Shown here: positions 47,365 through 55,799 of the stretch, piece after piece | How positions within the stretch are numbered: position 1 is the first letter of the stretch | How the letters are laid out: each line of letters begins with the position of its first letter | Assembly: GCA_029975435.1 (NCBI GenBank) | Contig: JARKPC010000011.1 | Coordinates: 1-64,000 of the forward strand | Direction of reading: 5' to 3' | Length of the DNA stretch: 64,000 nt | DNA from: Propionivibrio sp. | GTDB taxonomy: Bacteria > Pseudomonadota > Gammaproteobacteria > Burkholderiales > Rhodocyclaceae | Made by a program: the position numbers and the translations under genes | Notes under the pieces: generated by a model | Told to the model about the DNA's origin: nothing | The model's database searches: none | The model's input: only the letters and a program-made list of their open reading frames with translations

Positions 47365-49215
47365 ATGAATCGATGCAATACCTTGACTGCGGGCGCGCTG
47401 GCGCTCGCAGCCGCCTTTCCTGTCCTGGCCTCCGAGTCCTCAGATGGCGCTGTGGTCGTCACGGCGAGTCGCCAGCCGCAACGCATGAACGAGTTGCTCG
47501 CTGATGTTTCTGTCATTAACCGCGAAGAAATCGAGGCGGCGGGTCAGTCCAGCCTGCCGGAATTGCTGGCCCGCCAACCGGGAATCGAATTCACCCAGAG
47601 CGGCGGAGCCGGAAGTACGCAGAGCCTGTTCATCCGTGGCACCAACAGTGAGCATGCGCTCGTCCTGATCGACGGCATGCGCGCCAATTCGGCGACGCTA
47701 GGCACGACCTCGCTGTCGCGCATTCCATTGTCGCAGATCGACCGCATCGAAATCTTGCGCGGACCGGCATCGGCACTGTATGGAGCGGATGCCATCGGCG
47801 GAGTCGTCCAGATATTCACCCGGCAGGGCAGCGGCCCGGCGGCTTTCAATTTCGAGGCGGCGTACGGAAACGACAACACTACCAAGCTGGCCGCCGGCGT
47901 GAGCGGGCAAAATGAAGGATTGCGCTACAGTTTTCAGGCGTCTTTCGATGACACCGATGGCTTCTCCAATATTCGCAACAAGCAAAGCAAGGCATACAAC
48001 CCGGATAACGATGGCTTTCGCGACAGCGCGTTCACCGGCAATTTGTCCTACCGCTTCAATGGAGACCATGAGATTGGACTGAACGCATTTACCAGCGATG
48101 GCCGCGACTATTACGATGGCGGCTACGGTGCGTCGGCGGCGAAGGATTACCGCAGCGATACCCGCGTCAGCAGTTACAGCCTGTATTCGCGCAACCGCCT
48201 GCTTCCGGCGTGGCAAAGCACGTTGCGTCTCGGGCGCGGCACGGACGATACCGAGTACTACACGGATGGCGTCCAAACCAGTAACGTGCGCACCGACCAG
48301 GATCAGGTCTCGTGGCAGAACGACATCAGGCTGCCGCTCGGGAAAGGGTTGCTCGCGGCGGAGTGGCTCAAGCAGAAAGTCACGGCGTCCCAGGACTACG
48401 ACGAGACCGAGCGCACTATCAAGTCGCTGCTGGCTGGCTGGGGCGCCTCGGTCGACGTGCATCGCTGGCAACTCAATGTGCGGCACGACGACATTTCGCA
48501 GACGGGTTCCAAGACCACCGGCACGGCGGCCTACGGTTACCAGATCAGCGATGCCGTCCGGGCGCACGCGGCCTACGGCACGGCCTACAAAGCTCCGTCG
48601 ATGAATGACCTGTACTACCCGGTCATGCCTTACATGGGTCAGGGGAATCCCGACCTGAAGCCGGAATACGCCCACAATCGGGAAGTTTCCCTGCATTACG
48701 ATACCGCGCAGCATACGGCGTCGATAACCTACTTTCATAATCGCATCGACGACCTGATCCAATGGGAAGAAACGTCTCCGGGGTCGTGGTTCTACACGCC
48801 GAAGAATGTGGCGTCGGCGCGCATTACCGGCTGGTCGCTGGCCTACAAGGGCTTTTATGGCCCGTTGTCAGTGCGTTCCAGCGTCGATTTCCAGGATCCG
48901 CGCAATATGGAAACCGACACCATCCTGACCCGGCGAGCGCGCAGGCATGCCAATCTCGGCCTTGACTACACCACCGGGGCATGGACTTTCGGAAGCGAAG
49001 CGGTCAGCAGCGGCGAACGCTACAGCGATGCGGCGAACAATGAGCGCATGGGTGGCTACACGCTGTTCAACGTGAGCGCCAACTACCGGGTAGACCGGAA
49101 CGTGTCGCTATTTGCGCGGATCAACAACCTGTTCGACAAGAAATACGAGTACGTTAACGATTTCGCCACGCCGGGCCTCAACGCCCTCGTCGGTATCCGT
49201 TACCAGCCCAAGTAG
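47365..49215 (+). CDS. btuB: TonB-dependent vitamin B12 receptor
   Basis: 616 aa outer-membrane receptor. Signal peptide about 1-22, TonB box DGAVVVTASR (about 27-36), plug domain with NREEIEAAGQSSLPELLARQPGIEF and LILRGPASALYGADAIGGVVQIFT, 22-strand barrel and C-terminal phenylalanine-rich/aromatic end. The start ATG 47365 follows GAGGGAGAA; the in-frame extension to 47140 runs through the riboswitch. Regulated by that riboswitch. Confidence 0.95.
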   Translation: MNRCNTLTAGALALAAAFPVLASESSDGAVVVTASRQPQRMNELLADVSVINREEIEAAGQSSLPELLARQPGIEFTQSGGAGSTQSLFIRGTNSEHALVLIDGMRANSATLGTTSLSRIPLSQIDRIEILRGPASALYGADAIGGVVQIFTRQGSGPAAFNFEAAYGNDNTTKLAAGVSGQNEGLRYSFQASFDDTDGFSNIRNKQSKAYNPDNDGFRDSAFTGNLSYRFNGDHEIGLNAFTSDGRDYYDGGYGASAAKDYRSDTRVSSYSLYSRNRLLPAWQSTLRLGRGTDDTEYYTDGVQTSNVRTDQDQVSWQNDIRLPLGKGLLAAEWLKQKVTASQDYDETERTIKSLLAGWGASVDVHRWQLNVRHDDISQTGSKTTGTAAYGYQISDAVRAHAAYGTAYKAPSMNDLYYPVMPYMGQGNPDLKPEYAHNREVSLHYDTAQHTASITYFHNRIDDLIQWEETSPGSWFYTPKNVASARITGWSLAYKGFYGPLSVRSSVDFQDPRNMETDTILTRRARRHANLGLDYTTGAWTFGSEAVSSGERYSDAANNERMGGYTLFNVSANYRVDRNVSLFARINNLFDKKYEYVNDFATPGLNALVGIRYQPK

Positions 49216-49221
49216 ACCGTC

Positions 49222-50211
49222 ATGCCCACTCGCCACCGCGCTCTTGCCATCCTCGCGCTCCTGACCGGAGCGTCGCTGGGGAGCGTACTGCTCGCGTTGG
49301 CGGTGGGCAGCATACATATTCCCGTTGGCGACGTCTTCAACGCGTTGTTCGGCGGCGAAGGGTCGTTGTCCGGCGATGTGGTGGCCCACTTGCGCCTGCC
49401 GCGTGCGCTGGCCGGTTTTGCCTGCGGCGGGTTGCTGGCCTTGTCCGGTGCTCTGTTGCAGGTGCTCCTGCGCAACCCGCTCGCCGATCCCTACATTCTC
49501 GGCATTTCGGGCGGCGCCGGGGTCGGGGCGATCCTGGCCATCCTGCTCGGCCTCGGGGTGGCCGGCATCAACGGCGCTTCGTTCTTCGGTGCACTGGCGG
49601 CGATGGTCGTGGTTTTCGGGCTTGCCCATGGCGACGGAAGCTGGACGCAGACGCGCCTGTTGCTGACTGGCGTCATCGTCGCCGCCGGCTGCGGAGCGAT
49701 GGTGGCGCTGATCCTGTCGATCGCCCCGGACCATAAGCTGCATGGCATGCTGTTCTGGCTGATGGGGGATCTGTCGCAGGCGACCAGTCCGAAGCTGGTG
49801 CTCGGCGTTCTGGTCGCCGTGCTGTTCGTCGCCATGCCTTTCGCGCGCGAGCTCAACCTCCTGGCGCGCGGGCCGGACATGGCGCAGGCACTGGGCGTGC
49901 AGGTGGGCAGCCTGCGGCGCGGCGTCTATATCGTGGCCTCGCTGGCCACGGCGGCAGCCGTCACGCAGGCCGGGTCGATCGGCTTTATCGGCCTGATCGT
50001 GCCGCACCTCGTCCGACTGGCCGTCGGCAACGACCAGCGCCTGCTCCTGCCGGCCTCGGCGCTGGCCGGCGGCAGCCTGCTGGTGGTGGCCGACACCCTG
50101 GCGCGTTCGCTGATCGCGCCGCAGCAATTGCCGGTCGGTGTGCTCACCGCGCTGATCGGCGTGCCGGTGTTCCTCTTTCTGTTGGCGCGAGATTCGCGGC
50201 TCCGGCGCTGA
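49222..50211 (+). CDS. btuC: B12/iron-siderophore type ABC permease (BtuC family)
   Basis: 329 aa FecCD/BtuC fold with about ten TM helices: RLPRALAGFACGGLLALSGALLQVLLRNPLADPYILGISGGAGVGA is the family signature. Begins seven bases after btuB and is followed by its ATPase. The riboswitch and cobalamin neighbours make vitamin B12 or cobinamide the likely substrate. No BtuF binding protein is encoded nearby. Confidence 0.9.
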   Translation: MPTRHRALAILALLTGASLGSVLLALAVGSIHIPVGDVFNALFGGEGSLSGDVVAHLRLPRALAGFACGGLLALSGALLQVLLRNPLADPYILGISGGAGVGAILAILLGLGVAGINGASFFGALAAMVVVFGLAHGDGSWTQTRLLLTGVIVAAGCGAMVALILSIAPDHKLHGMLFWLMGDLSQATSPKLVLGVLVAVLFVAMPFARELNLLARGPDMAQALGVQVGSLRRGVYIVASLATAAAVTQAGSIGFIGLIVPHLVRLAVGNDQRLLLPASALAGGSLLVVADTLARSLIAPQQLPVGVLTALIGVPVFLFLLARDSRLRR

Positions 50212-50212
50212 C

Positions 50213-50992
50213 ATGACGACCCCGCCCCCGCTCCTGCAAACCCGCCGGCTGGCTGTGTCCATTGGCCAGCGGAATTTCTGCCGTGACCTCGATCTGAGCC
50301 TGCACGCGGGCGAGCGACTGGCCATCCTCGGGCGCAATGGCGCCGGCAAATCGACGCTGCTGTCCGTGCTCGCCGGGCTGCGTGCCCCGCAACACGGCGA
50401 AGTGCTGCTCAAGGGCGCCGGCTATACCGAGCTTGGCCCGCGCAAGAGCGCGTTGATCCGCGGCTGGTTGCCGCAGTCGCGCGGCGACGCGTTTGCCTCG
50501 ACCGTGCTGGAAACGGCGCTGGTTGGCCGCCATCCGCACCTCGACCGCTGGGGCTGGGAGTCGGCGAAGGATGCCCAGATTGTTCGGCGGGCGCTGGCGG
50601 CGGTCGATTTGGCAGAATTCGAGCAGCGCGACATCCAGACCCTGTCCGGCGGAGAACGCCAGCGTCTGGCGATTGCCACATTGCTGGCGCAGCAACCGGA
50701 GTTGTTCCTGCTGGACGAGCCGGTGGCCTATCTCGATCTCAAGCACCAGATCGCCATGCTCGAATTGTTTGCCGGCGCGGCACGCGATTGCGGCGCGGCC
50801 GTGGCCATGGTCCTCCATGAACCAGCGCTGGCGTGGAGATATTGCGACCGCGTGCTGCTGGTTCACGGCGACGGGGCGACCGAATGCGGCCCGGTACGCG
50901 AGATGCTGACTGCCGACAAGCTCTCGGCACTTTATGATTATCCGATGCTGGCGCTCGAACGCGACGGCCAGCTCTGTTTGATTCCCCAGTGA
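50213..50992 (+). CDS. btuD: ABC transporter ATP-binding protein (BtuD family)
   Basis: 259 aa. Walker A GRNGAGKST, Q-loop LPQSRGDAF, signature LSGGERQRLAIATLLAQ, Walker B LFLLDEPVAYLD and an H-loop in VLHEPA. ATG 50213 is just after the permease stop, so the pair is coupled. Confidence 0.92.
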   Translation: MTTPPPLLQTRRLAVSIGQRNFCRDLDLSLHAGERLAILGRNGAGKSTLLSVLAGLRAPQHGEVLLKGAGYTELGPRKSALIRGWLPQSRGDAFASTVLETALVGRHPHLDRWGWESAKDAQIVRRALAAVDLAEFEQRDIQTLSGGERQRLAIATLLAQQPELFLLDEPVAYLDLKHQIAMLELFAGAARDCGAAVAMVLHEPALAWRYCDRVLLVHGDGATECGPVREMLTADKLSALYDYPMLALERDGQLCLIPQ

Positions 50993-50999
50993 GGTTGGC

Positions 51000-51614
51000 A
51001 TGAATGATCCGGACAAGGCGGCGCGTCACAGCCAGCGCATGATGCGCAAGAAGACCGTGGTAGACGAAGCCATCGCCGCGGCGCAACAGGAGCGCGGCGT
51101 GCTGGTGGTCAATACCGGGAACGGCAAGGGCAAGTCGTCGGCCGCTTTCGGCGTCGTCGCCCGAGCCCTCGGGCACGGGATGAAAGTCGCCGTCATCCAG
51201 TTCGTCAAGGGGCGCTCCGATACTGGCGAGGAAGCCTTCTTCAAGCAGGCCGCCGATCCGGCACGCCTGCACTGGCACGTGACCGGGGAGGGCTTCACCT
51301 GGGAAATCCAGAATCTCGAGCGCGACGTTGCCGCGGCCAGGGCGGCATGGGCGCTGGCCACTCGCTACCTGAACGATCCGGAAATCGGTCTGGTGGTGCT
51401 CGACGAAATGACCTATGCGTTCAAGTACCGCTGGCTGGAACTGGCATCGGTGCTGGAAGTGCTCGCCGCGCGGCCGCCGCTGCAGCACGTCATCATCACC
51501 GGACGCGCCGCGCCGGATGCCCTGATCGAGGCGGCCGACACGGTGACCGACATGACGATGGTCAAACATGCGTTCAAGGCGGGCGTCAAAGCCATGCCCG
51601 GATTGGAGTGGTAA
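51000..51614 (+). CDS. cobO: corrinoid adenosyltransferase (CobO/BtuR family)
   Basis: 204 aa P-loop enzyme attaching the 5'-deoxyadenosyl group to cob(I)alamin/corrinoids. Walker A NGKGKSSAAFG, conserved WALATRYLNDPEIGLVVLDEMTYAFKY, and HVIITGRAAPDALIEAADTVTDM. Seven bases after btuD and two before cobB. Confidence 0.95.
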   Translation: MNDPDKAARHSQRMMRKKTVVDEAIAAAQQERGVLVVNTGNGKGKSSAAFGVVARALGHGMKVAVIQFVKGRSDTGEEAFFKQAADPARLHWHVTGEGFTWEIQNLERDVAAARAAWALATRYLNDPEIGLVVLDEMTYAFKYRWLELASVLEVLAARPPLQHVIITGRAAPDALIEAADTVTDMTMVKHAFKAGVKAMPGLEW

Positions 51615-51616
51615 CC

Positions 51617-52897
51617 ATGCCTGCCTGTCCCGCTTTTCTCGTCGCCGCGCCGGCTTCCGGCCAGGGCAAGACCACCGTGGTCGCCGCGCTGGCGCGATTG
51701 CATGCCCGGCTCGGCCGCCGTGTTCGGGTCTTCAAGTGCGGTCCGGATTTTCTCGACCCGCAGATCCACGCCATTGCCAGCGGCGCGCCGTGCCAGAACG
51801 TCGATCTGTGGATGTGCGGCGAAGACGACATCGCCTGGCGCCTGGCCGAAGCCGCTCGCCATGCCGACCTGATCCTCGTCGAGGGCGTCATGGGGCTGTA
51901 CGACGGGAATCCCTCGGCGGCCGAACTGGCGCGAAGATTCGGCTTGCCGATTCTGGCCGTGATCGATGGGGGCTCGATGGCCAACAGTTTCGGGGCCATC
52001 GCCTTCGGCCTGAAAAACTACCAGCCGGGTACGCCGCTCAATGCCGTCCTCGCCAACCGCGTCGGCAGTGCCTATCACGCCGAATTGCTGGAGAAAAGCC
52101 TGCCGCCGGATATCGCCTGGTATGGGCACCTGCCGCGGGACGCCGAGGCGGCCATGCCGGAACGTCATCTCGGTCTGCTGCCTGCGGCCGAGATTGAAGG
52201 GTTAAGCCAACGCATCGACCGCATGGCCGAGCTGTTGGCGACCACGGCCGCGTCGCAACTGCCTTCCCCTGTCGAGTTTGCCGACGTTCAGCCGCCGGAC
52301 ATCCCAACATGGCTTGCCGGCAAGACCATCGCCGTTGCGCGCGATGCCGCTTTCTGTTTCCTTTACCCAGCCAACATTGATTGCCTCGAACGGCTCGGAG
52401 CCACGTTGACCTATTTTTCGCCGCTTGCGGATGCAACGTTGCCACCGAGTGATGCCGTGTGGCTGCCGGGCGGCTACCCTGAACTGCACGGGTCGGTGCT
52501 GGCGGCCAACCGTGCGCTGTGGGACGCACTGGCGGCGCACGTCGAAGCCGGAAAGCCAATGCTTGCCGAATGCGGCGGCATGATGGCGCTGTTCGAGTCG
52601 ATGCGCAGCACGGAAGGCGAAGAGTTTCCTCTGGCCGGGCTCTTGCCGGGCCGGGTTGTCATGCAGAAGAAGCTGGCCGGCCTCGGAATGCAGCGGGTCG
52701 AACTGCCGGAAGGCGCCCTGCGCGGACACGCCTTCCATTATTCGCGAACCGAGACTCCGCTGTCACCCGTGTGTTCGACGTGCCGTCCGGACGGGCGGCC
52801 TGGAGAAGCCGTCTATCGCCGCAAGCGGCTGACGGCGAGCTACATGCACCTCTACTTCCCGTCAAATCCGCCGGCGGTGGGGCGTCTGTTCGCTTGA
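51617..52897 (+). CDS. cobB: cobyrinate a,c-diamide synthase
   Basis: 426 aa. N-terminal ATP-grasp-like/DTB synthetase P-loop APASGQGKTTVV, KCGPDFLDPQIH, and C-terminal class I glutamine amidotransferase with nucleophile Cys in LAECGGMMALF. ATG 51617. Amidates cobyrinic acid (or hydrogenobyrinic acid). Last gene of the riboswitch operon. Confidence 0.95.
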   Translation: MPACPAFLVAAPASGQGKTTVVAALARLHARLGRRVRVFKCGPDFLDPQIHAIASGAPCQNVDLWMCGEDDIAWRLAEAARHADLILVEGVMGLYDGNPSAAELARRFGLPILAVIDGGSMANSFGAIAFGLKNYQPGTPLNAVLANRVGSAYHAELLEKSLPPDIAWYGHLPRDAEAAMPERHLGLLPAAEIEGLSQRIDRMAELLATTAASQLPSPVEFADVQPPDIPTWLAGKTIAVARDAAFCFLYPANIDCLERLGATLTYFSPLADATLPPSDAVWLPGGYPELHGSVLAANRALWDALAAHVEAGKPMLAECGGMMALFESMRSTEGEEFPLAGLLPGRVVMQKKLAGLGMQRVELPEGALRGHAFHYSRTETPLSPVCSTCRPDGRPGEAVYRRKRLTASYMHLYFPSNPPAVGRLFA

Positions 52898-52906
52898 CAT
52901 TACGCC

Positions 52907-52936
52907 GGAGCGGCGCTGCGGGCCGGGCGCCGCTCC
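52907..52936. terminator. hairpin between cobB and DUF3313 gene
   Basis: Perfect 10-bp stem GGAGCGGCGC ... GCGCCGCTCC in the 55-base convergent gap. There is no U-tract on either side, so it may terminate weakly or with Rho. Confidence 0.5.
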
Positions 52937-52952
52937 GTATGCGATTGGCGGG

Positions 52953-53648
52953 TTACCGCGCTACCGGCATGCCGCGCAGTTCGTCGAGTCCCTGGCGGAA
53001 CTGCTTGGCCCAGGAATTGACGATCGGCGACAGATCATTCCAGGTGATGCGATCGTTTTGCGGCAACGTCTCATCCGACTTGCGCGTGGTGACCACCGCG
53101 GCAACCGGACGTCCCTGTCCGTCGAGCACCTCGAGTTCGGCGGAAATCTCGGCGAGGCGAGGAGAGCCTCCAGCGGCCGCGCGCCCGGCGTTGAACACGG
53201 CCTTGATCGGGAGGAAATCGGTCACGCCAATAGCCGTCGGAACAGGCTGAACTCCCGTAATTGCCAGGCGGACGCGCAGCACGTCCGGTCCCGGGGCGTT
53301 CACCACCTGGTAGCCCGTGCTGACGGCACTGGTAAATGCCGTGCTGAACGAATCGGCAATCCGTTTTAGCACGTCGGGCTGAACACCCTTGTAGGCTTCG
53401 GGATCATTCGACAGGAAGACCTGCACGGGATCGATGAAGATCTTGGCATAGGGTTTCAGATCGGTCGAGCGGTCAAGATAGCGCTGGATGCCTTCCTTCC
53501 CTTCCACCGGGCGCAGTTTCGAGTAGTCGGACAGGAAGCCGGAATTCACCTGTGCGGCCGTGCCGGAATCCATTCCGCCAGTGGTTGTCGCGCAACCGGC
53601 CAGCAGGACGGTAGACGCAACACCCAGAACCATCAGCAATTTCTTCAT
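52953..53648 (-). CDS. DUF3313 lipoprotein
   Basis: 231 aa. Lipobox VLLAGC (Cys 19) then TTTGGMDSG; the family core YSKLRPVEGKEGIQRYLD ... KPYAKIFIDPVQVFL is visible, with the C terminus SWAKQFRQGLDELRG. Outer- or inner-membrane lipoprotein of unknown role. Preceded by GGAGAAA. First of four consecutive exported-protein genes on the minus strand (52953-55419). Confidence 0.87.
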   Translation of the reverse strand: MKKLLMVLGVASTVLLAGCATTTGGMDSGTAAQVNSGFLSDYSKLRPVEGKEGIQRYLDRSTDLKPYAKIFIDPVQVFLSNDPEAYKGVQPDVLKRIADSFSTAFTSAVSTGYQVVNAPGPDVLRVRLAITGVQPVPTAIGVTDFLPIKAVFNAGRAAAGGSPRLAEISAELEVLDGQGRPVAAVVTTRKSDETLPQNDRITWNDLSPIVNSWAKQFRQGLDELRGMPVAR

Positions 53649-53804
53649 GTGTTTCTCCTTCTCGGGTTGGTAGGTCTGTAGCGGGGGAAAACGATTTTTT
53701 ACTCGCGGCCATCAGTTTCATTGGCAGCGTGGCGGGAGGCTTTTGCGTCGCCGGGCGACCATGAGACGATGACTTCATCCGGTGGCGCCATGGGAGCATC
53801 CCGG

Positions 53805-54197
53805 TCAGATCGTCGTGCAGTTGCCAAACATGATATAGGCACCGAACCGATTGGTCATGCTGGTAGTCATGGCTCCGGTTTCGGTGTTGATGGCCATCGT
53901 CCAGCCGAAGCTGAATTCCCTGCCGGTGAGCAGCAACTGGCCTTCGGAGCGGTCAATCAGCAGGATTTCGGATTCGACCTTGGGGCCGATTACACGCTTG
54001 CCGGCGACGTCGACACGCAGGAAGGATGGAGCGCCGAACTCATCAGGCAGTCCCCTGGTGCAGTTGTCACCAACCGAGCAGTCCATGACCTGTACCGGTG
54101 CGCAGATCAGCCGCTTGCTGCCATCGAACTCGGATTCGGAAGCGTTGGCGGCAACGGCCATAACCATCGCGAAAACCGCTGTCGTTATTTCTTTCAT
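53805..54197 (-). CDS. secreted protein of unknown function
   Basis: 130 aa. The start ATG 54197 follows AATGGAGAAAAG and opens a signal peptide (MKEITTAVFAMVMAVAANA, cleavage near residue 19). The mature part has several cysteines (ICAPVQVMDCS, DNCTRG, FGNC) that could form disulfides. It begins ten bases after the upstream glycine-zipper gene, so the two are probably co-translated. I do not recognise a function. Confidence 0.7.
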   Translation of the reverse strand: MKEITTAVFAMVMAVAANASESEFDGSKRLICAPVQVMDCSVGDNCTRGLPDEFGAPSFLRVDVAGKRVIGPKVESEILLIDRSEGQLLLTGREFSFGWTMAINTETGAMTTSMTNRFGAYIMFGNCTTI

Positions 54198-54207
54198 CTT
54201 TTCTCCA

Positions 54208-54726
54208 TTACTTGATGGTGTAGCCGCGGCCTTCAAGGCACGCACCGTAGCCACGGTAGTACGTGTCCATCTGCGCATTGCGCTGGTTCTGGGCTTGTTG
54301 CTGGGCTTGCGCCTTCTGTTGCTCATAGGCCTGCTGTTCCTGTGCTTGCCGCTGGCGCGACTGCTGTCCGCCACGCATCACGCCGACAACCGCACCGACG
54401 CCAGCCCCCTTGCCGGTATCTCCGGCAATGGCGCCGATCGCCGCGCCACCGACCGCGCCGCGCGCCGCACCCCGCGCGCGTTCGCCGCCTGCCTGCGAGG
54501 TGTTGGGGGGTGGAGGCGCTTGCACGTTCAGGGGTTGCGAGGCGAGTACGCGTGGATCGATGCCGGTGGTGCGCACGGCCCACGCGTCGCATTCGGCCTG
54601 ATCCTTCTGTTGCTGTTCAGGGGCTTGGCCCTTGGCGGGATAGACAATCGGCTGAGCCGCGAAAGCCGTGCTGCAAGCCAGGGCCAGCAGCGGCAGAAGC
54701 GCGGCGTTCCGGATCGAGAGAGACAT
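54208..54726 (-). CDS. exported glycine-zipper protein
   Basis: 172 aa. Signal peptide (ends AFAA, about residue 24), a short conserved lead (QKDQAECDAWAVRTTGIDP), then a glycine-zipper block RGAARGAVGGAAIGAIAGDTGKGAGVGAVVGV (two GxxxG-rich TM-like stretches), a Gln-rich segment and a C-terminal cysteine (GYGACLEGRGY). Similar small outer-membrane-associated proteins are found in betaproteobacteria; function unknown. Confidence 0.78.
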   Translation of the reverse strand: MSLSIRNAALLPLLALACSTAFAAQPIVYPAKGQAPEQQQKDQAECDAWAVRTTGIDPRVLASQPLNVQAPPPPNTSQAGGERARGAARGAVGGAAIGAIAGDTGKGAGVGAVVGVMRGGQQSRQRQAQEQQAYEQQKAQAQQQAQNQRNAQMDTYYRGYGACLEGRGYTIK

Positions 54727-54861
54727 ACGGTTTCCTTTGAAAAAAGCGCTTGGAATGTTCTATCTGGATTGATTCAATGAACGACAGGGACCGGCAGTCC
54801 GCTGCGGAAGCAGTTTTCGGGTTCGCCGCTGCTCCCGCATTGGGGGCTGTTTTAAATCAAC

Positions 54862-55419
54862 TTACTTGATTTTGGTGATCTTCTGCCCTTGCAGCGCCAT
54901 GCCGGCCATCAGGCCTTCCTGGCTGAAGACGAAGGCGTAGACGCCTTTCTTGCCTGTGGTGGTGTTGAGTTCCTTGCCGGCGCCGGCGTCGATCACGACG
55001 ACCGTCGGGGCCGCACCGATGTCCCAGCCCTTGCTGTTCTGGAAGTCCTTGAGATCCTTCTCGGTCAGGAAGAACACGGCGTAGGCGAACGATTGAGCAC
55101 CGGCCTGCAGGCCGACCGACGCACTGCCGGAACTGTAGTAGGAATGAACCTTGTCCTTCTTGAACAGCACGCCTTCTCCGCCCGAGCCGCCGACGATGAA
55201 ACCGGCGCGGACGATCTTGGGAAACACCAGCACGCCGACCGCTTGTGCCCCCAGCGTCTTGGCTCCGGGATGGGTCTTGTAAAGCGATTGCAGCGCGGCT
55301 TCGGCATCCTGCGTCAGCAGGGCCTTGTCGGCGGCGCTGGCGGCAGACATGCCGATGAAGGAAACGGCCGCCAGCGCGGCGAGGAGGAATTTGCGTGTGA
55401 TCTGTCTGAGAGTGCTCAT
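54862..55419 (-). CDS. SYLF (Ysc84) domain lipid-binding protein
   Basis: 185 aa with an N-terminal signal peptide (about 1-30, ending SAASA). SYLF core: YKTHPGAKTLGAQAVGVLVFPKIVRAGFIVGGSGGEGVLF, then SYYSSGSASVGLQAGAQSFAYAVFFLTEKDL and VFSQEGLMAGMALQGQKITKI. Family members bind lipids; bacterial ones are periplasmic or outer membrane. Upstream 380 bases hold the divergent promoters. Confidence 0.9.
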   Translation of the reverse strand: MSTLRQITRKFLLAALAAVSFIGMSAASAADKALLTQDAEAALQSLYKTHPGAKTLGAQAVGVLVFPKIVRAGFIVGGSGGEGVLFKKDKVHSYYSSGSASVGLQAGAQSFAYAVFFLTEKDLKDFQNSKGWDIGAAPTVVVIDAGAGKELNTTTGKKGVYAFVFSQEGLMAGMALQGQKITKIK

Positions 55420-55799
55420 GGGATTACCTCGTTGGGTTCATTGCGGAAATCGGGAACGCACGGCACCGGCCTTTGCTGCCGGCGAAATGCCCCGAACCAT
55501 GTCAAAGCCACAAATCAGGCTGTATTGAAGGCTTTTGGCAAGATTCTATAATCCTGCAACGGCATATCTGCAGCAACAGAATCTTGGGCAATCTGCCCGA
55601 GTGTCGTCGGCGAATAGACATTTTCCGCCACAGGACAGGGCTGGTCGTCCTGCGCGGGCCGTAATTCAGCGATGATGGGTTCGATAAGCAGGCAAAATGT
55701 CGGTTGTAAGCCGGTAAAGTGTTGCAAATATCAGCGCGCTGGCGTTGCGGTTTTTCAGGGTGATGCGGGCGCAAGGAGTTGCTGCCAGGAGGGTACGGT
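55420..55799. other. 380-base divergent intergenic region
   Basis: Holds the sigma70 promoter at 55525-55552 toward the MscK-like gene and a 9-bp inverted repeat (CAAGATTCT at 55539-55547, AGAATCTTG at 55578-55586) that spans the -10 and the predicted start. A 63-70 codon frame is not convincing as a gene. Confidence 0.55.
55525..55552 (+). promoter_or_regulatory. sigma70 promoter upstream of the MscK-like gene
   Basis: TTGAAG, 16-base spacer, TATAAT. The predicted start is near 55559, giving a 240-base leader. The inverted repeat 55539-55586 overlaps the -10 and could be an operator. Confidence 0.7.
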
